A program made the position numbers and the translations under genes. The notes beneath the pieces are model-generated. The model searched no databases. It was not told the origin of the DNA and saw only the letters and a program-made list of their open reading frames with translations. 23,916 nucleotides of DNA from Deltaproteobacteria bacterium RIFOXYA12_FULL_61_11 (GTDB taxonomy: Bacteria > Bdellovibrionota_F > JAHFAK01 > YA12-FULL-61-11). The DNA lies in the NCBI GenBank assembly GCA_001799195.1, contig MGSU01000335.1, positions 864-24,779 of the forward strand, written 5' to 3'. Positions 1 to 9,489 of the stretch are shown one piece after another; positions within the stretch are counted from its first letter, which is position 1, and each line of letters opens with the position of its first letter.

Positions 1-181
1 TGAAACGGCAATAGCCTAGCCATCGCGGAAGGGTATTGCAAGGTATTTCTCCAGTGCTTGGTTTGCGAACTGTTTTCGATCGGCAAAAATTCCCATCATG
101 ACCGATGATGAAAAATTCGCCCTGTATCCATGCCGTTTGCTGGAACGCTCTACGGTGAATTGCATCATTTCGGGATCACGA

Positions 182-203
182 GGCTTCAGGCGCCGGTGAA
201 GCC
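182..203. terminator. Short hairpin over the stop codon of the radical SAM gene
   Basis: GGCTTCA at 182-188 pairs with TGAAGCC at 197-203 around an 8-base loop. It overlaps the TGA stop (186-188) of the minus-strand operon. No T tract follows, so it is at most a weak or processing hairpin. The remaining bases 1-181 hold no gene that I can support. Confidence 0.25.
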
Positions 204-1511
204 GGTCAGCGCAGGTTGCCAGGCTGGAGAACGGCCCGTACCCTGCTCGAGGTTCCATGGCAGCGTTGGGTCGGCAGGTGTCGAGAACACGGGAGCGGAC
301 TCACGTGCGGAAGGTCCGGGCAGCGCATGGTCGATTCCTGCCCGGTACAGAGCCGCGACCGGAGCGGGCAGACGAGGCAAGACCACCTGTTCGAGGAACG
401 GCGAGAAGGCGCAGCAGACCGGATCTCTCTCCTCGAGCCTGCCGGTGTAGCCGAGAGCATTGGCCCGGCAACCGCCGTGGAAGAGGCGGCCATAGCGGCA
501 ATCCCGACAGGGCAGGTCGGCGAGCCGGAGAGCGGCGAAGTCGCGTATCTGTCGGGTTGGTGTGAGGTATTGCTTGGGTAAGGCAGGGTCCTCCCAGGCT
601 CCCCAGTCGGTGTTGCGCAGCGAGGGACAGAAGCGCAGCCGGTCTCCGTCCTCCACGACCAACGCGCCGAAATTGTAGGCACAGGGGTGCTCGTCCCAGC
701 TTGCGGTGGGCAGCCCGAGCACAAGGGCATCGCTGCGGAAGCACTGCACGAGGTCGAGTTTCAGTCCGGGTAATTGCGGATACGCCTCGAGATAGCGGTA
801 GAAGACCGCGGCGATTGCCTCGAAGGCTCCTCTCGTCCAAGATGGCAAGGTTCCTCTGCCATTGCCGTAGCGACCGGAGGGAAAGGCGAGGTCAACCTGC
901 CAACGATGAGCTCCAGCTTCCAAGACCGCCTTGTAGAGCGCCGGCAGGTCGGCAGCGACCTCGGCCTTGCTGATCGTGGTGTTGATCGTGGTGAAGAGGC
1001 CATAGTCTCGCGCGAGCCGTACGCGTTCGAGGAGTGTCCGTGCCGAGGTCGGCCTGCCGCTCGTATCGCGACGAATGCCGCTGTGGGCTTCCAACCCGTC
1101 GATGCTGAAACCTAGTCCCAGGCTGCGCGTGCCGTGAGCGGCTCCTCGTCTAAACCAGCCGGCCAGGCCGTGGAGGACTTTTCGTTGTGCTAACCAGGCG
1201 AGGGTCGGTTCATCGACCAGGTAGCCGTTGGTGAGGATAGAAACGTTGGGGCAAACCCTCAAGGCCAGGTCGACCACCTCCTTCCAGTCCGGTCGGGTGA
1301 AGAGCTCACCGCCGGTCAGGGTGATCTTCGAGACGCCCAAGGCCCCCGCTCGTTCGAGCAAGGAAACCAGGGTGGCACGATCGTGTTCGGCGCAGTCCCC
1401 GTCGGCGGCCCGGTAGCAGTGGGTACAGCGGAGATTGCAGCGGTGCGTGGTCTCGAGGTGCAAACGTACCGGGGAAGTATAGCGATTGAGCAAGCTTTCG
1501 GGTGTGGTCAT
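186..1511 (-). CDS. Radical SAM/SPASM enzyme, probable peptide maturase
   Basis: Predicted 441-residue radical SAM enzyme. The CX3CX2C motif for the SAM-binding [4Fe-4S] cluster is Cys25, Cys29 and Cys32 in THRCNLRCTHCYR, followed by the GGE motif (TLTGGELFTRP). The C-terminal third carries a cysteine-rich SPASM region (HPCAYNFG, RFCPSL, LPCRDCRYG, HGGCRAN, DPVCC), which in this family binds auxiliary Fe-S clusters. I chose the ATG at 1511 because GGGAGG lies about 10 bases upstream and because ATGA overlaps the stop of the upstream exporter gene; a longer open frame back to 1832 only shadows that gene. It is the last gene of an operon peptide-exporter-radical SAM, so by analogy with SPASM maturases such as PqqE and MftC its likely substrate is the 38-residue peptide encoded at 2805-2921. 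The reaction is unknown. A roughly 60-residue Pro/Ala-rich tail follows the last cysteines. Fold assignment is secure; substrate is inference. Confidence 0.9.
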   Translation of the reverse strand: MTTPESLLNRYTSPVRLHLETTHRCNLRCTHCYRAADGDCAEHDRATLVSLLERAGALGVSKITLTGGELFTRPDWKEVVDLALRVCPNVSILTNGYLVDEPTLAWLAQRKVLHGLAGWFRRGAAHGTRSLGLGFSIDGLEAHSGIRRDTSGRPTSARTLLERVRLARDYGLFTTINTTISKAEVAADLPALYKAVLEAGAHRWQVDLAFPSGRYGNGRGTLPSWTRGAFEAIAAVFYRYLEAYPQLPGLKLDLVQCFRSDALVLGLPTASWDEHPCAYNFGALVVEDGDRLRFCPSLRNTDWGAWEDPALPKQYLTPTRQIRDFAALRLADLPCRDCRYGRLFHGGCRANALGYTGRLEERDPVCCAFSPFLEQVVLPRLPAPVAALYRAGIDHALPGPSARESAPVFSTPADPTLPWNLEQGTGRSPAWQPALTGFTGA

Positions 1512-2776
1512 CGAGGATTGCCTCCCGGAATGGGGGTTGAAGTAACATCTGGGCAGAGGACCAAGAAACTGCGCAAGGGCCTGCGGAGGAAGATGACGGC
1601 GATGCAAAGGGTCATGCCCAGACCGCAGAGTATGAACACTGCTCCGAGGCGGTCCGGCCAGTGTTCGCCAAGGATTCCGCCGAGGGCCATGCCCAGCGGG
1701 GTCGTGGCCGCCGAGAGGGCCGACATCACTCCGAAGGTCCGTGCCCGCATCTCCGCAGGCACGTTGGCCTGGAGAATGGATTGGATGTAGACGCTGAAGA
1801 ACCCGTTGCCCAGTCCGGTGAAGGTCATGCACAGCATGGCCAGGAGGGGTGTGCTAGCCAGGCCGAGAGCGGTCAGGCCGATCCCCATGCAGAGGGCGGA
1901 GCTCCCGAGCATCCAGGTCAGAGCCTTGCCCCGCAGCCGCAGGACCCCGGCGAGGAGGAAACCTCCCAAAGCGCCGAGGGCCAGAGCAGCGGAAATACGG
2001 CCATACCAACCTGCGTCCCCTGCCAGGGTGTCTTCGACGAAGAAGGGCAGGAGGACGAAGATGGGTGCGGCCAAGAGGTTGACCGAGGTCGCGAGGATAT
2101 AGAACTCGCGCATGCCCGGCGAGGCCAGGACGAAGCGCAGACCCTCCATGGCCAAGGTGGCGGTGCTGCGATTGCGCGGGCACCTTTCTCGTCTCGGGAG
2201 GGAGAGCGGAGCAAGGGTCAGGGCCGACCATAGGTAACTCAAGCCATCGAGGACGAACAGCAGGGAAGCCCCGCATACGAGGAACAACCAACCACCGAGC
2301 CAGTTACCGAGGAACTCGGCCAACTTGGCGGACCCGGCGCGCAGAGCATTGGCCGCCGGCAGGGAGGAGCGCGGCACCAGGTCGGGAATCAGGGCTGCCA
2401 GACTGGGGCGGAAAACAGCCCGCGTCAAGGCCAGACCGATGGCTCCGAAGGTCAGGACCGCCAAGGCGAGCGGCACACAGTCCGGACAGGAAAAGAGGAC
2501 CAGGGCGGTGGCCGCGGAAAACCCTGCAGCGAGGAGTTCACAGACGACGAGCAGGGATTTCCGCGGTAGGAGATCTCCGAGTGCCCCTCCGTAGGGTGCC
2601 GCTAGAGCGGTGGAGAGGGCGGTGAGGGTCATCACCGAGCCGACCAAGGCCGCTGAACCGGTTGCGTGTTTCAGCCACAGAGCCAGGGCCACTGCGTAGG
2701 CTTGACTGCCCAGGCCGCTGACGAGCTGGCCTTGCCAGAGCACGAGAAAGTGGCGGTTCAGCAGGCGCATGGTCAT
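1508..2776 (-). CDS. MFS efflux transporter (EntS/Mef-like)
   Basis: A 422-residue integral membrane protein with the usual length and about 12 hydrophobic helices of the major facilitator superfamily. The cytoplasmic loop 2-3 motif is present as GGALGDLLPRKSLL, close to the MFS motif-A pattern GxLaDrxGRk. Overall style (NRHFLVLWQGQLVSGLGSQ at the start, RRPL near the end) resembles the drug and siderophore exporters of the EntS/macrolide-efflux branch. The start ATG at 2776 has AAGGAA about eight bases upstream; an upstream in-frame start would run into the preceding peptide gene. The stop TGA overlaps the ATG of the radical SAM gene (ATGA, 1508-1511), implying translational coupling. It begins 28 bases after the small peptide gene, so it is probably the exporter of the modified product. 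The substrate is inferred from context only. Confidence 0.88.
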   Translation of the reverse strand: MTMRLLNRHFLVLWQGQLVSGLGSQAYAVALALWLKHATGSAALVGSVMTLTALSTALAAPYGGALGDLLPRKSLLVVCELLAAGFSAATALVLFSCPDCVPLALAVLTFGAIGLALTRAVFRPSLAALIPDLVPRSSLPAANALRAGSAKLAEFLGNWLGGWLFLVCGASLLFVLDGLSYLWSALTLAPLSLPRRERCPRNRSTATLAMEGLRFVLASPGMREFYILATSVNLLAAPIFVLLPFFVEDTLAGDAGWYGRISAALALGALGGFLLAGVLRLRGKALTWMLGSSALCMGIGLTALGLASTPLLAMLCMTFTGLGNGFFSVYIQSILQANVPAEMRARTFGVMSALSAATTPLGMALGGILGEHWPDRLGAVFILCGLGMTLCIAVIFLRRPLRSFLVLCPDVTSTPIPGGNPR

Positions 2777-2804
2777 GCCGGGGTTCCTTGTTGGGGATAC
2801 AGTC

Positions 2805-2921
2805 TTACTTCGAGCCGGGGAAGTAGTCGGAATCGACCAGATGGCCATTCAAACCGGCATGTTGGCCGAAGTGACGTTGTGCAGGGGTGAAGAGCATCAG
2901 GATGCGGGAGATGAATTTCAT
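2805..2921 (-). CDS. 38-residue peptide, candidate RiPP precursor
   Basis: Short gene encoding a 38-residue peptide. It starts MKFISRILMLFTPAQ, continues RHFGQHAGLNGHLV and ends DSDYFPGSK before a TAA stop. A perfect AAGGAGGT (2926-2933) sits four bases before the ATG at 2921, the best ribosome site in the window, so efficient translation is likely. No cysteine is present. The first half is hydrophobic/basic and could serve as leader; the second half holds His, Asp, Tyr, Phe and a terminal Lys that could be modified. It is first in an operon with an exporter (28 bases downstream) and a SPASM radical SAM enzyme, the usual order for a radical-SAM-modified peptide. I recognise no known precursor family. 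Alternatives: a leader peptide that regulates the exporter, or a small amphipathic membrane peptide. Confidence 0.65.
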   Translation of the reverse strand: MKFISRILMLFTPAQRHFGQHAGLNGHLVDSDYFPGSK

Positions 2922-3019
2922 GGCGACCTCCTTGGTCAGTGGGATACACGGTGCACCCGAACGTTGCCGCGGGTCGCACGGGGCAGTGTAGTAGCAGAAC
3001 CGATGCCAGAAATAACTAT

Positions 3020-3038
3020 TTGAATAAATGTAATTCAA
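3020..3038. promoter_or_regulatory. Inverted repeat TTGAAT-N7-ATTCAA upstream of the peptide operon
   Basis: TTGAAT (3020-3025) and ATTCAA (3033-3038) form a perfect six-base inverted repeat with a seven-base AT-rich spacer, about 100 bases upstream of the peptide start codon. Its position in an AT-rich pocket suggests the promoter/operator of the minus-strand peptide operon. I see no convincing pair of -35 and -10 boxes. Confidence 0.35.
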
Positions 3039-3046
3039 TCGGCAGA

Positions 3047-3072
3047 ATTCGGTATTCCGAATCGGTATTCGG
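3047..3072. promoter_or_regulatory. Three alternating ATTCGG/CCGAAT half-sites at 10-bp spacing
   Basis: ATTCGG (3047-3052), CCGAAT (3057-3062) and ATTCGG (3067-3072) alternate in orientation, each separated by four bases, so half-sites begin exactly 10 bp apart. Such helical phasing is typical of an operator for a dimeric regulator binding cooperatively. It lies between the 3' end of the frdA-like gene and the peptide operon. It could also fold as a hairpin in the frdA transcript, but no T tract follows. Confidence 0.4.
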
Positions 3073-3092
3073 AAAGCGGAAGGCGGGAGGAA

Positions 3093-4763
3093 TCAGCGCA
3101 GGGTGCCGTGGTAATGCGAGGTCAACTGGCGATCCTTGACCTGAGCGAGGGTGTAATCGGGCAACAGCATAGGAGCAATGCGTCCCTCGCCGGCCTTGGT
3201 CTCGAGGACCTCTTTATTGTAGCGACGCACGTGATCGAGCTGGAGAGGAGCCTTGGTCTCACCGAGGGCTTTCGCATAGGCTGCGGCATGTTCGCCGGCG
3301 ATGCGCCCGAAGACCACGATGTCGAGGAGCGAGTTGCCCATGAGGCGGTTCTCTCCGTGGATGCCGCCCGCGGCTTCTCCGGCAACGTAGAGCCCGGGGA
3401 GGGAGGTCTTCGTGGTCTTGTCGATCTTGAGGCCGCCGTTCTGGTAGTGCAAGGTGGGATAGATGAGCATCGGCTCCTTGGAAATATCGATGCCGAAGCG
3501 CTTGTAAAGGATGAATTTCCCGGGGAACTCCTTTTCGACCGTACCCGGCCCGACCATCTGATCGATCATGGGGGAATCAAGCCAGATGCCGAACTTGCCG
3601 GTCGGCGTGGGCACCCCGAGGCCGCGATGGACCTCGCGGATCAGGGCCGAGGCTTCGACATCGCGGGGTTCGCGCTCGTTGACGAACTGTTCCCCCTTGA
3701 CGTTGAGGATGTGCGCACCGGCGCCGCGGAATTTTTCGGTGATGAGAATCCCCTCGGCCTGCTCCGGGAAGATGACGCCGGTGGGATGGTACTGCACGGT
3801 GTGGAGGAAACAGACTTCGACCCCGGCCCGGTACGCCATGACGATGCCGTCGGCCGTGGCGCCGTAATGGTTGGTGGTCATGAACTTCTGGATGTGCAAG
3901 CGGCCGGAACCGCCCGTGGCGATAACCACCGCCTTGGCCTTGACCAGGAAGTACTCCTCGGTTTCGAGGTTATAGAGTACCGCGCCAGCGCAGCGACCCT
4001 CGGCGTCGAGGACCAGCTCGACCGCGGGGCGGAACTCGAGGACCGTGATGGTACCTGGGCGGTTGCGGGCCTCGTCGCGCAGGGTGCGCATGATCTCGGC
4101 GCCGGTGATGTCCGCGGCCGAGTGCATGCGTTTCCGCGAAGTACCGCCGCCGTGGATGGTCATCAGGGTGCCGTCGGTGTCCTTCGAGAAGTTGGTGCCC
4201 AGCTCTTCGAGCCATTTGATCGCCGAAGGGGCCTTGGTGACCAGGGTCTCTACCAGTTCCGGCGTGTTGGTGAAGTGCCCTCCACCCATCACGTCGAGGT
4301 AATGATAATAGGGCGAATCCTTGTGGTGCTGGGTCGCTGCCTGGATGCCGCCCTCGGCCATCATGGTGTTGGCGTCCCCGTGGCGCAGCTTGGTGGTCAT
4401 CAAGACCTTGGCCCCGCGCTCGCTGGCGATCAGTGCGGCGGATGTCCCCGCGCCGCCGGCGCCGATGACGAGTAGGTCGGTCTCGTAGGCCGGTTTGGTC
4501 AGGTCGATCTTGTCCGGGTCGACCCTGCTGGCGGCTTCGAGGACGTCGGCGAATTCGTGGGCGATGCGGTAACCCTTGTTCGGGCCGACCCGCAGGGCAC
4601 GTTTACCATCCTCATTGTAATCGGGGTGATACTTGAGGATCTGCCCGCGTTCCTCGAGCGACATGAAGGGAACTTCGATGTCGTGCTCTTTACGACCGAC
4701 GCGTTCGGATCTGGTCTGCTCGACGACTTTGATCAGCTCTTTCAGCTCTGGAGGGTACGGCAT
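3093..4763 (-). CDS. Fumarate reductase/succinate dehydrogenase-type flavoprotein subunit (TfrA/FrdA-like)
   Basis: A 556-residue FAD-binding subunit. The Rossmann motif GAGGAG is at about residues 101-106. The substrate-site signatures of the family are present: HTVQYHPTGV, PTLHYQNGG and HGENRLMGNSLLD, with the His and Arg residues that bind dicarboxylate. The position that carries covalent FAD in E. coli FrdA (His in SHTVAAEGG) is Asn132 here (ANTMMAEGG), so FAD is probably not covalently bound, as in aspartate oxidase and, as I recall, methanogen thiol:fumarate reductase. Odd points: about 90 residues precede the Rossmann fold, and the region after NSLLD is only about 75 residues, shorter than in classical FrdA. 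GAGGAGA lies eight bases before the ATG. It is the last gene of an operon hdrC-hdrB-frdB-frdA. Direction (fumarate reduction or succinate oxidation) cannot be told from sequence. Confidence 0.85.
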   Translation of the reverse strand: MPYPPELKELIKVVEQTRSERVGRKEHDIEVPFMSLEERGQILKYHPDYNEDGKRALRVGPNKGYRIAHEFADVLEAASRVDPDKIDLTKPAYETDLLVIGAGGAGTSAALIASERGAKVLMTTKLRHGDANTMMAEGGIQAATQHHKDSPYYHYLDVMGGGHFTNTPELVETLVTKAPSAIKWLEELGTNFSKDTDGTLMTIHGGGTSRKRMHSAADITGAEIMRTLRDEARNRPGTITVLEFRPAVELVLDAEGRCAGAVLYNLETEEYFLVKAKAVVIATGGSGRLHIQKFMTTNHYGATADGIVMAYRAGVEVCFLHTVQYHPTGVIFPEQAEGILITEKFRGAGAHILNVKGEQFVNEREPRDVEASALIREVHRGLGVPTPTGKFGIWLDSPMIDQMVGPGTVEKEFPGKFILYKRFGIDISKEPMLIYPTLHYQNGGLKIDKTTKTSLPGLYVAGEAAGGIHGENRLMGNSLLDIVVFGRIAGEHAAAYAKALGETKAPLQLDHVRRYNKEVLETKAGEGRIAPMLLPDYTLAQVKDRQLTSHYHGTLR

Positions 4764-4811
4764 GGTCTGGTCTCCTCATTCGTGACCGGGTTCTACGTGC
4801 AACTGGTGCGT

Positions 4812-5564
4812 TCAGCGCAACCCGACGTTGTCCTTGGAAGGTTTCCACTCGTTGCGGGACATGGCAGGTTCCATTTCCCTGGCGTTGTAGAGTTTCTTGA
4901 GCTCGGCCGTATCCGTGGTCTCGAGCTTGGCGATCAGCTCTCCGAAAAGCCCTTGCTCGATCTTGAGCACCATCTCGGCAAGATGCTGAGCCCTCGGTGT
5001 GAGTTTTGCGCCCCAGAGTCTGCGGGCCATCTGGGCGATATGGTACTGGGGCAACTCGCCCATGCAACGGCTGGCGCAGAGGCCGCACTGAATGCAGTCG
5101 AAGGAGGCTCTGGCCGCGGCTTCGATATCCCCCCGTTTGAGGTAGGCGATGTAGTCCATGACCTTGACGTCCATGGGACATACCTTGGTGCAAGCATTGC
5201 ACGCCACGCAGCGGAACAGCTCGGGATAGGCCTCGAAGATCTCGGTGGCGATGCCTTGCATGGTGGAGACGTCATAGGTCGCCTTCAACGCCGGGTAGAA
5301 GGGGAGTTGGGTCAGGTACATCTCCGGTTCGATGACCGTCTGACAAGCCAAGCCGGTGTGGATCTTGTAGTCGCCGGGCTTGCGGTAGACCGTTGAGCAG
5401 GCTCCGCAAATGCCGCCGCGGCAGCCGCAACCGCGGATGAATTTGTAGCCGGCATACTCCATGGCCTTCATGATCGTCAGCTCGGCCGGCACTTCGTACT
5501 TCTGGCCCATGATGAAGATGGGGATCATCTTGATCATGGGAGTCTTCAGGGTACTCTCGTTCAT
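4812..5564 (-). CDS. Fumarate reductase-type iron-sulfur subunit (FrdB/TfrB-like)
   Basis: A 250-residue ferredoxin-like subunit. The N-terminal plant-type [2Fe-2S] domain has GCGCRGGICGACSTVYR followed by a distal Cys in TGLACQTV. Two further cysteine clusters, CVACNACTKVCP and CIQCGLCASRCMG, match the alpha-helical ferredoxin domain binding [4Fe-4S] and [3Fe-4S] or [4Fe-4S] centres. The tail (EWKPSKDNVGLR) is hydrophilic. ATG 5564 is preferred over the start at 5591 because GAGGTGAGC directly precedes it. It sits between the hdrB-like and frdA-like genes, 54 and 48 bases from them, and should relay electrons between the flavin of the FrdA-like subunit and the HdrB/HdrC-like pair. In methanogen TfrB the HdrB-type CCG domains are fused to this subunit; here they are encoded separately. 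Confidence 0.88.
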   Translation of the reverse strand: MNESTLKTPMIKMIPIFIMGQKYEVPAELTIMKAMEYAGYKFIRGCGCRGGICGACSTVYRKPGDYKIHTGLACQTVIEPEMYLTQLPFYPALKATYDVSTMQGIATEIFEAYPELFRCVACNACTKVCPMDVKVMDYIAYLKRGDIEAAARASFDCIQCGLCASRCMGELPQYHIAQMARRLWGAKLTPRAQHLAEMVLKIEQGLFGELIAKLETTDTAELKKLYNAREMEPAMSRNEWKPSKDNVGLR

Positions 5565-5618
5565 GCTCACCTCTTCGTGGTTACTACTCACGTCGTTGGG
5601 TTCTTCAATCCGTATGGG

Positions 5619-6509
5619 TCATGCCTGGTGGATGGGACTGATACGCTCGGCCACCAGCTTGAGCGAGCTCGCCGGGCTGAGCTCGAGTCCCAGTTCTTCG
5701 TTTCCTACGCCCAGGGCTAGGGCCAGGAGTTGGCTGAAGTACAAGGTCGGCAGCGGACGCAGGCCTTCTCCGTGAGGGAGGACTTGGTTCTGGCAGGTGC
5801 CGAGGTTGTATTCGCACAGGGGGCAGCTCGTGATCACCAGTTCGGCGCCGTGCCGCTCGGCCGAGGCCAGCACATTGGCGCTGGCGCGATGCGCGGCGTC
5901 CGGTTCCGAGAGGATGTTGTAGGCTCCGCAACACTCGATCCTGGCCGGATAGTCGACCGGTTCGGCTCCGAGGGCTCTGAGGAAATCGTCGAGAATGGTG
6001 GGCTGGTCCGGACGGGGATCGATGGACACCGGTCTCGGACGCACCAGGGTGCAGCCGTAATAGGGGGCGACCTTGAGGCCTGTCAGCGGGCGGCGTACCT
6101 TGGCGGCGAGGGTTTTCCAACCGATGCGATCACGCAGCAGGGTGAGCAGGTGGTGTACCTCGACCTCGCCGTGATAATCGGGTTCTTCATCCATGAACGT
6201 GTTGAGCGTATGACGTTTTTCCTCGTCTTCGCGCATCAGGCGGTTCGCCCGGGCCAGGGTGTTGTAGCACATGGAACACAGGGTCATCACCGTCTCAGCA
6301 CCCTGTTCTTTTACTCTGATCAGGTCGCGCACCGGAGCGACCTGGTGGATGAGGTCATCGTCGGTGAGGGAGTACACCGCACCGCAACAATTCCAACGCG
6401 GTAATTCGACGGCGGCTATACCGAGCACGCGGAGCGCGGCGAGAGCGGCATCCTCGAGGTTCTTGGCGCGGGTTTTCAGGGTGCAACCGGGATAGTAGGC
6501 GATCTTCAT
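5619..6509 (-). CDS. hdrB-like: Heterodisulfide reductase subunit B-like protein with two CCG domains
   Basis: A 296-residue protein with two complete CCG (cysteine-rich) domains. The first has YYPGCTLK, RWNCCGAVY and LCSMCYN; the second has YYGCTLV, IECCGAYN and CPLCEYN. In HdrB these cysteines bind two non-cubane [4Fe-4S] clusters where heterodisulfide is cleaved; in SdhE/MfrE-type subunits the same domain serves a quinone or membrane-anchoring role. The start ATG 6509 has GAGGAGG five to six bases upstream and follows the hdrC-like stop by nine bases, so the two are co-translated. The operon context suggests the electron-accepting or donating module of a hybrid fumarate reductase. Because no HdrA (flavin-bifurcating) gene is nearby, a bifurcating complex is not supported. 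Confidence 0.88.
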   Translation of the reverse strand: MKIAYYPGCTLKTRAKNLEDAALAALRVLGIAAVELPRWNCCGAVYSLTDDDLIHQVAPVRDLIRVKEQGAETVMTLCSMCYNTLARANRLMREDEEKRHTLNTFMDEEPDYHGEVEVHHLLTLLRDRIGWKTLAAKVRRPLTGLKVAPYYGCTLVRPRPVSIDPRPDQPTILDDFLRALGAEPVDYPARIECCGAYNILSEPDAAHRASANVLASAERHGAELVITSCPLCEYNLGTCQNQVLPHGEGLRPLPTLYFSQLLALALGVGNEELGLELSPASSLKLVAERISPIHQA

Positions 6510-6518
6510 CTCCCCTCC

Positions 6519-6926
6519 TCAGGCTGTGAGCTTGCGGAAACAACTGACGAAGGCGATCTGCGGCAGGTCGCGTAGTTGCTCCGCGGGCAGGGCGGAAAGG
6601 TTGACATGGTCGACGTTCTCCCGCAACCCGAGCTGCCGGACGGCTTCCATGACGCGGGTGATATCGATGCCGCGGGGGCATCTCGCCATGCAGGTGTGAC
6701 AGGAGGCGCAGACCCAGGCCAGGGGCGCCTCGAGCACTTCCTCGCGCAGTCCGAGTTGGATCAGTTGCATGAGTTTCCTCGGTACCACCTCGGTGTCCGC
6801 GCTCATCGGGCAGGAAGCGGTGCAGGTACCGCACTGCATGCACAGCGCGACGTTCTGGCCGCTGAGCTCGCGGATCTTCTCCTTGAAATCGCAGTCGATC
6901 CTGCGGTCATCGATGAAAAGGGTCAT
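6519..6926 (-). CDS. hdrC-like: Heterodisulfide reductase subunit C-like ferredoxin
   Basis: A 135-residue protein with two cubane [4Fe-4S] motifs, CMQCGTCTASCP and CASCHTCMARCP, spaced as in HdrC. It would pass electrons between the HdrB-like subunit and the FrdB-like subunit. The chosen ATG at 6926 has GGAGGA about eight bases upstream; the open frame continues upstream to 7007 but that part is not needed and has no good ribosome site. It is the first gene of the four-gene redox operon and is separated from the next by nine bases. No membrane segment is visible, in contrast to the membrane-anchored HdrE-linked forms. Confidence 0.87.
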   Translation of the reverse strand: MTLFIDDRRIDCDFKEKIRELSGQNVALCMQCGTCTASCPMSADTEVVPRKLMQLIQLGLREEVLEAPLAWVCASCHTCMARCPRGIDITRVMEAVRQLGLRENVDHVNLSALPAEQLRDLPQIAFVSCFRKLTA

Positions 6927-7056
6927 GGGTTCCGTCCTCCGCGTTGAGGTCGCGCACTGCGGGTGTAGAGCGTGACGTTGGAACTCCCTTAGTCCAGGGT
7001 GGGGCAAGAATCAACGATTTTCTCTTGGACCGAGGCTGAGGCCTCCTGGGGTGTCC

Positions 7057-7080
7057 TCTTTAATATAATGATATTAAAGA
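7057..7080. promoter_or_regulatory. Perfect AT-rich palindrome upstream of the redox operon
   Basis: TCTTTAATAT (7057-7066) and ATATTAAAGA (7071-7080) are perfect inverted repeats of ten bases around AATG, in a GC-rich genome. It lies about 130 bases upstream of the hdrC-like start and about 85 bases past the hppA stop. It may be an operator for the hdrC-hdrB-frdB-frdA operon or an AT-rich hairpin; there is no run of T as expected for an intrinsic terminator. A TATATT within it on the minus strand could act as a -10 box, but no good -35 is seen. Confidence 0.45.
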
Positions 7081-7163
7081 TAAAATTGCGGGAATACGAG
7101 GTGTTACCTGAAAATTGAGTGAGGCGAATCGAATCGGATTCTTGAGATGGAGGAAAGGAAAAG

Positions 7164-9374
<2,211 letters not shown>

Positions 9375-9489
9375 AGGTTCTCCTCTCTCCTTGCTTCAGG
9401 TAATTGCAAGATATTCCTCATACTTTCCACAACGAAAGCGTAGGCTAGCAATAGCCGAGGCCCTGTGAGTTAGCAAGCAGATTCTTCGG

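Noticed and set aside
16-165. Possible 50-residue minus-strand protein (MMQFTVERSSKRHGY ... AIPFRDG)
   Set aside because: Protein-like end but no ribosome site, third codon positions unlike neighbours, and no family; not enough to call.
3047-3072. Inverted repeats considered as a terminator for the redox operon
   Set aside because: Stem is only six pairs and no T tract follows on either strand, so an operator reading was preferred.
3108-4475. 455-residue open frame on the plus strand
   Set aside because: It is antisense to the frdA-like gene, which has clear family motifs; the product has no recognisable features and the frame is a by-product of GC-rich codon use.
9403-9458. ATTGCAAG-A/G-TATT motif and GCAATAGCC shared with bases 8-51
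   Set aside because: Two short partial matches, in opposite order and without a common context; likely chance.
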